A stretch of DNA of 64,000 bases from Caulobacter radicis (lineage in GTDB: Bacteria; Pseudomonadota; Alphaproteobacteria; Caulobacterales; Caulobacteraceae). The DNA lies in NCBI RefSeq assembly GCF_003094615.1, contig NZ_QDKO01000020.1:124001-188000 (forward strand), in the 5' to 3' direction. The position numbers and the translations under genes were made by a program. The first letter of the stretch is position 1, and each line of letters starts with the position of its first letter. This document shows, piece after piece, positions 61,878 through 64,000 of this stretch. Under the pieces are notes generated by a model. The model did not search any database and had not been told where the DNA came from. It saw nothing but the letters and a program-made list of their open reading frames with translations.

Positions 61878-64000
61878 TCACGTCCCCCGCGGCTTGGCCC
61901 GCGTCGTCGGCGCCGCGCTGGCCGGATCATCCGGCCAGACGTGGCGGGGGTAGCGGCCCTTCATCTCGACCTTCACCTCGCGCCAGGAGCCCTTCCAGAA
62001 GCCCGGCAGGTCCTTGGTGATCTGGATCGGGCGGTGGGCGGGCGACAGGAGGGCCAGGGTCAGCGGGACCTTGCCGTGGGCGACCGAGGGGTGCTCGGCC
62101 AGGCCATAGAGCTCGCCCACCCGCACCTCGACGCGCGGGCCGCCCTCGGCGCCATAATCGATGGCGAAGGTCGAGCCGGTGGGGGCGGTGAAGCGCGCCG
62201 GGGCCTGGGCCTCGATGCGGCTTTGCATGTCCCACGGGATCAGGGTCTTGATCGCGGCCTCCAGCGTGGCCTCGTCGAGACTGGCCAGCGACGAGCGGCC
62301 GGCCAGCAGGGGTTCGAGCCATTCGTCCAGCCGTGCGACCAGGGCCGCTTCCGACAGGTCCGGCCAGGCGTCACCATCATGCGCGCGCAGGAAGGCCACG
62401 CGGTCGAGCAGTCCCCTGCCCCGCTCGCCCAGCTTCAGGGCTGACAGGCCGTCGGCGCGCACCTGGTCGGCCAGGGCCCCGGCGATCAGGGCCGGGTCGG
62501 GCCTCTCTATGATCTTCTCGTCGACCACCAGCTTGCCCAGGCGCAGCAGGCGCTTGGCGCGCAGCTTGCCGCCGCCGCTGGTCTCCAGCCGGTCCTCGGC
62601 GACCAGGCGGTCGGCGAAGGCGGCGCGCAGGGCTTCTTCATCGAGGGGCGCGGCCAGCAGGATGCGGTCGCGGGCGTCGCCGCCGCCCAGCTCGCCGACG
62701 GCCAGCCAGGTCTCGCGGGCCAGGGCGTCGGTCGGCTCCAGATAGACGCCGCGGCCGCTGGCCAGCTGGTATTCGCCGGGCTTGCCGCGAGCACGGGCCA
62801 CCCGCTCGGGATAGGCCTCGGCCAGCAGCAGGGCGTCGTCCAGGGGCTCGGCGCCGCTGGGCTTGCCGGCCTGGCGCGACCAGCGCTCGGCCAACGCACG
62901 GGCGTCGCGAGCCCTCGGCGTGCGGTCGCGGCCGAAACCCTCAAGCCGGCCGCGCAGATCCACGCCCCGCCCGCCAAGCCCCTGCTCGCTCAGCACGGCG
63001 GCGATCTCGGCGGCGCGGTGGGCCTGTCCGCTGGCGGCCGCGCGGGCGACCATGTGGGCCAGCCTGGGAGCCAGAGGCATGTTCGACAGCGCCTTGCCGT
63101 GCGCGGTCAGGCCGCCATTGGCGTCCAGCGCCTGCAACCGGTTCAGCAGCGATCGCGCCTCGCTGAACGCGGCCTTGGGCGGCGGATCGAGGAAGGCCAG
63201 GCCCTCCGCGTCCTTGGCGCCCCAGCGGGCCAGGTCCAAGGCCAGGCGCGACAGGTCGGCCTCCAGGATCTCAGGCCGGGCGAAGGGTGTGAGGGCCCGG
63301 GTCTCCGGCTCGTCCCACAGGCGGTAGCAGACGCCGGGCTCGGTGCGGCCGGCGCGGCCCCGGCGCTGGTCGGCGGCGGCCCGGGCCACCCGCACCGTCT
63401 CCAGCCGTGTCAGGCCGCTGGACGGGTCGAAGCGCGGCACGCGCGAAAGCCCTGCGTCGATGACCACCCGCACGCCCTCGATGGTCAGGCTGGTCTCGGC
63501 GATCGAGGTAGCCAGCACCACCTTGCGGCGGCCGGCCGGCGCGGGCTGCACGGCGCGGTCCTGCTCGGCCGGCTCCAGCGCGCCATACAAGGGAGCGAGA
63601 TCGACGTCGGGCCGGCGCAGGCGTTCGGCCAGCCAGCTCTCGGCCCGGCGGATCTCGCCCTGGCCCGGCAGGAAGACGAGGATCGAGCCGGTCTCCTCGG
63701 CCAGGGCCCGCTCGACGGCGCGGCCGACCCGCTCTTCCAGCCGCTGGCGGTCGTCGCGGCCCAGATAGCGGGTCTCGACCGGGAACATCCGACCCTCGCT
63801 CTCCACCACCGGCGCATCGCCCAGCAGGGCCGAGACGCGCGCGCCATCCAGCGTGGCCGACATCACCAGGATCTTCAGGTCGTCGCGCAGCAGGCCCTGG
63901 GCGTCGCGGGCCAGGGCCAGGCCCAGGTCGGCGTCCAGGCTGCGCTCGTGGAACTCGTCGAAGATCACGCAGGCGACGCCGTCCAGGCCGGGGTCGTCGA
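61878..64000 (-). CDS. hrpB: ATP-dependent helicase HrpB, C-terminal part (runs off right edge)
   Basis: About 707 residues are visible, open at the right window edge. They start just before the DExH box (VIFDEFHERSLDADLGLA), then SAT motif VMSATLDGARV, helicase C motifs (VVLATSIAETSLTIEGVRVV, DQRRGRAGRTEPGVCYRLW), the HA2 region (NRLQALDANGGLTAHGKALS) and the HrpB C-terminal domain (LIPWDMQSRIEAQAPARFTA; PGFWKGSWREVKVEMKGRYPRH), which identifies HrpB rather than HrpA. The in-frame reading continues upstream of GTG 63968. The stop faces the DUF4145 gene across 20 bases. Role: DExH RNA/DNA helicase of unclear function. Confidence 0.93.
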   Translation of the reverse strand, partial: DDPGLDGVACVIFDEFHERSLDADLGLALARDAQGLLRDDLKILVMSATLDGARVSALLGDAPVVESEGRMFPVETRYLGRDDRQRLEERVGRAVERALAEETGSILVFLPGQGEIRRAESWLAERLRRPDVDLAPLYGALEPAEQDRAVQPAPAGRRKVVLATSIAETSLTIEGVRVVIDAGLSRVPRFDPSSGLTRLETVRVARAAADQRRGRAGRTEPGVCYRLWDEPETRALTPFARPEILEADLSRLALDLARWGAKDAEGLAFLDPPPKAAFSEARSLLNRLQALDANGGLTAHGKALSNMPLAPRLAHMVARAAASGQAHRAAEIAAVLSEQGLGGRGVDLRGRLEGFGRDRTPRARDARALAERWSRQAGKPSGAEPLDDALLLAEAYPERVARARGKPGEYQLASGRGVYLEPTDALARETWLAVGELGGGDARDRILLAAPLDEEALRAAFADRLVAEDRLETSGGGKLRAKRLLRLGKLVVDEKIIERPDPALIAGALADQVRADGLSALKLGERGRGLLDRVAFLRAHDGDAWPDLSEAALVARLDEWLEPLLAGRSSLASLDEATLEAAIKTLIPWDMQSRIEAQAPARFTAPTGSTFAIDYGAEGGPRVEVRVGELYGLAEHPSVAHGKVPLTLALLSPAHRPIQITKDLPGFWKGSWREVKVEMKGRYPRHVWPDDPASAAPTTRAKPRGT

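Overview
The window is GC-rich (roughly two-thirds G+C or more by eye) and gene-dense, with many stop/start overlaps of the ATGA/GTGA kind. It looks like an alphaproteobacterium of the Caulobacter group. Pointers are an hfsD/hfsA/hfsB/hfsC-like holdfast polysaccharide locus, the rpoZ-rel ... pyrE-pdxJ-acpS-lepB-rnc-era-recO-parC housekeeping order, numerous TonB receptors and FecI/FecR genes, a DUF3297 gene and abundant short palindromic repeats. No tRNA, rRNA or CRISPR array was seen.

Region by region. 0-2 kb: the edge of an MFS transporter, an ABM-domain monooxygenase and a divergent LysR regulator. 2-4.8 kb: a DNA-repair pair, a radical SAM protein with C-terminal helix-hairpin-helix and a DUF4130-UdgX fusion, behind a perfect alphaproteobacterial LexA box. 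The UdgX gene carries an in-frame palindromic repeat. 5-11.2 kb: a FecI/FecR/STN-TonB receptor signalling set split by a 1.3-kb repeat-rich gap. 11.3-15.8 kb: a HisKA_2-type kinase, a P1/S58 peptidase, MarR, a Cys/His-rich membrane protein and small conserved proteins. 15.9-25.8 kb: a serine hydrolase, parC, a two-component pair divergent from a TonB-type outer-membrane protein, and recO. 26-38 kb: a housekeeping chain on the minus strand (pyrE, pdxJ, acpS, lepB, rnc, era, plus rpoZ-rel), broken by accessory genes (S41 peptidase, Nudix, AhpD-like, nat, a membrane protein).

38-47.4 kb: folK, an NYN-domain protein paired with a family-5 uracil-DNA glycosylase, an esterase, a GFOR-like oxidoreductase with an SMP-30 lactonase, glpK, a DUF2336 gene, NAD kinase and an HPt-like protein. 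47.4-52.1 kb: folD and crtY-crtI-crtB (beta-carotene from GGPP), bracketed by two inverted copies of a 135-bp MITE-like repeat. 52.3-56.7 kb: polysaccharide polymerase, kinase-like protein, co-polymerase and outer-membrane exporter, resembling hfsC, hfsB, hfsA and hfsD. 56.7-64 kb: small Sel1-like protein, GST, RcnB-like secreted protein, a low-complexity secreted protein, gatB, an AT-rich island carrying one zinc-ribbon/DUF4145 (HEPN-like) gene, and hrpB running off the right edge.

Most noteworthy: the LexA-box-controlled radical SAM/UdgX module with a repeat inserted in its coding sequence; the foreign HEPN-like DUF4145 gene; the probable CTG start of rel, overlapping the rpoZ stop; and the carotenoid block between inverted MITE copies. 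All functional calls rest on reading motifs and family resemblance; no database search was run.
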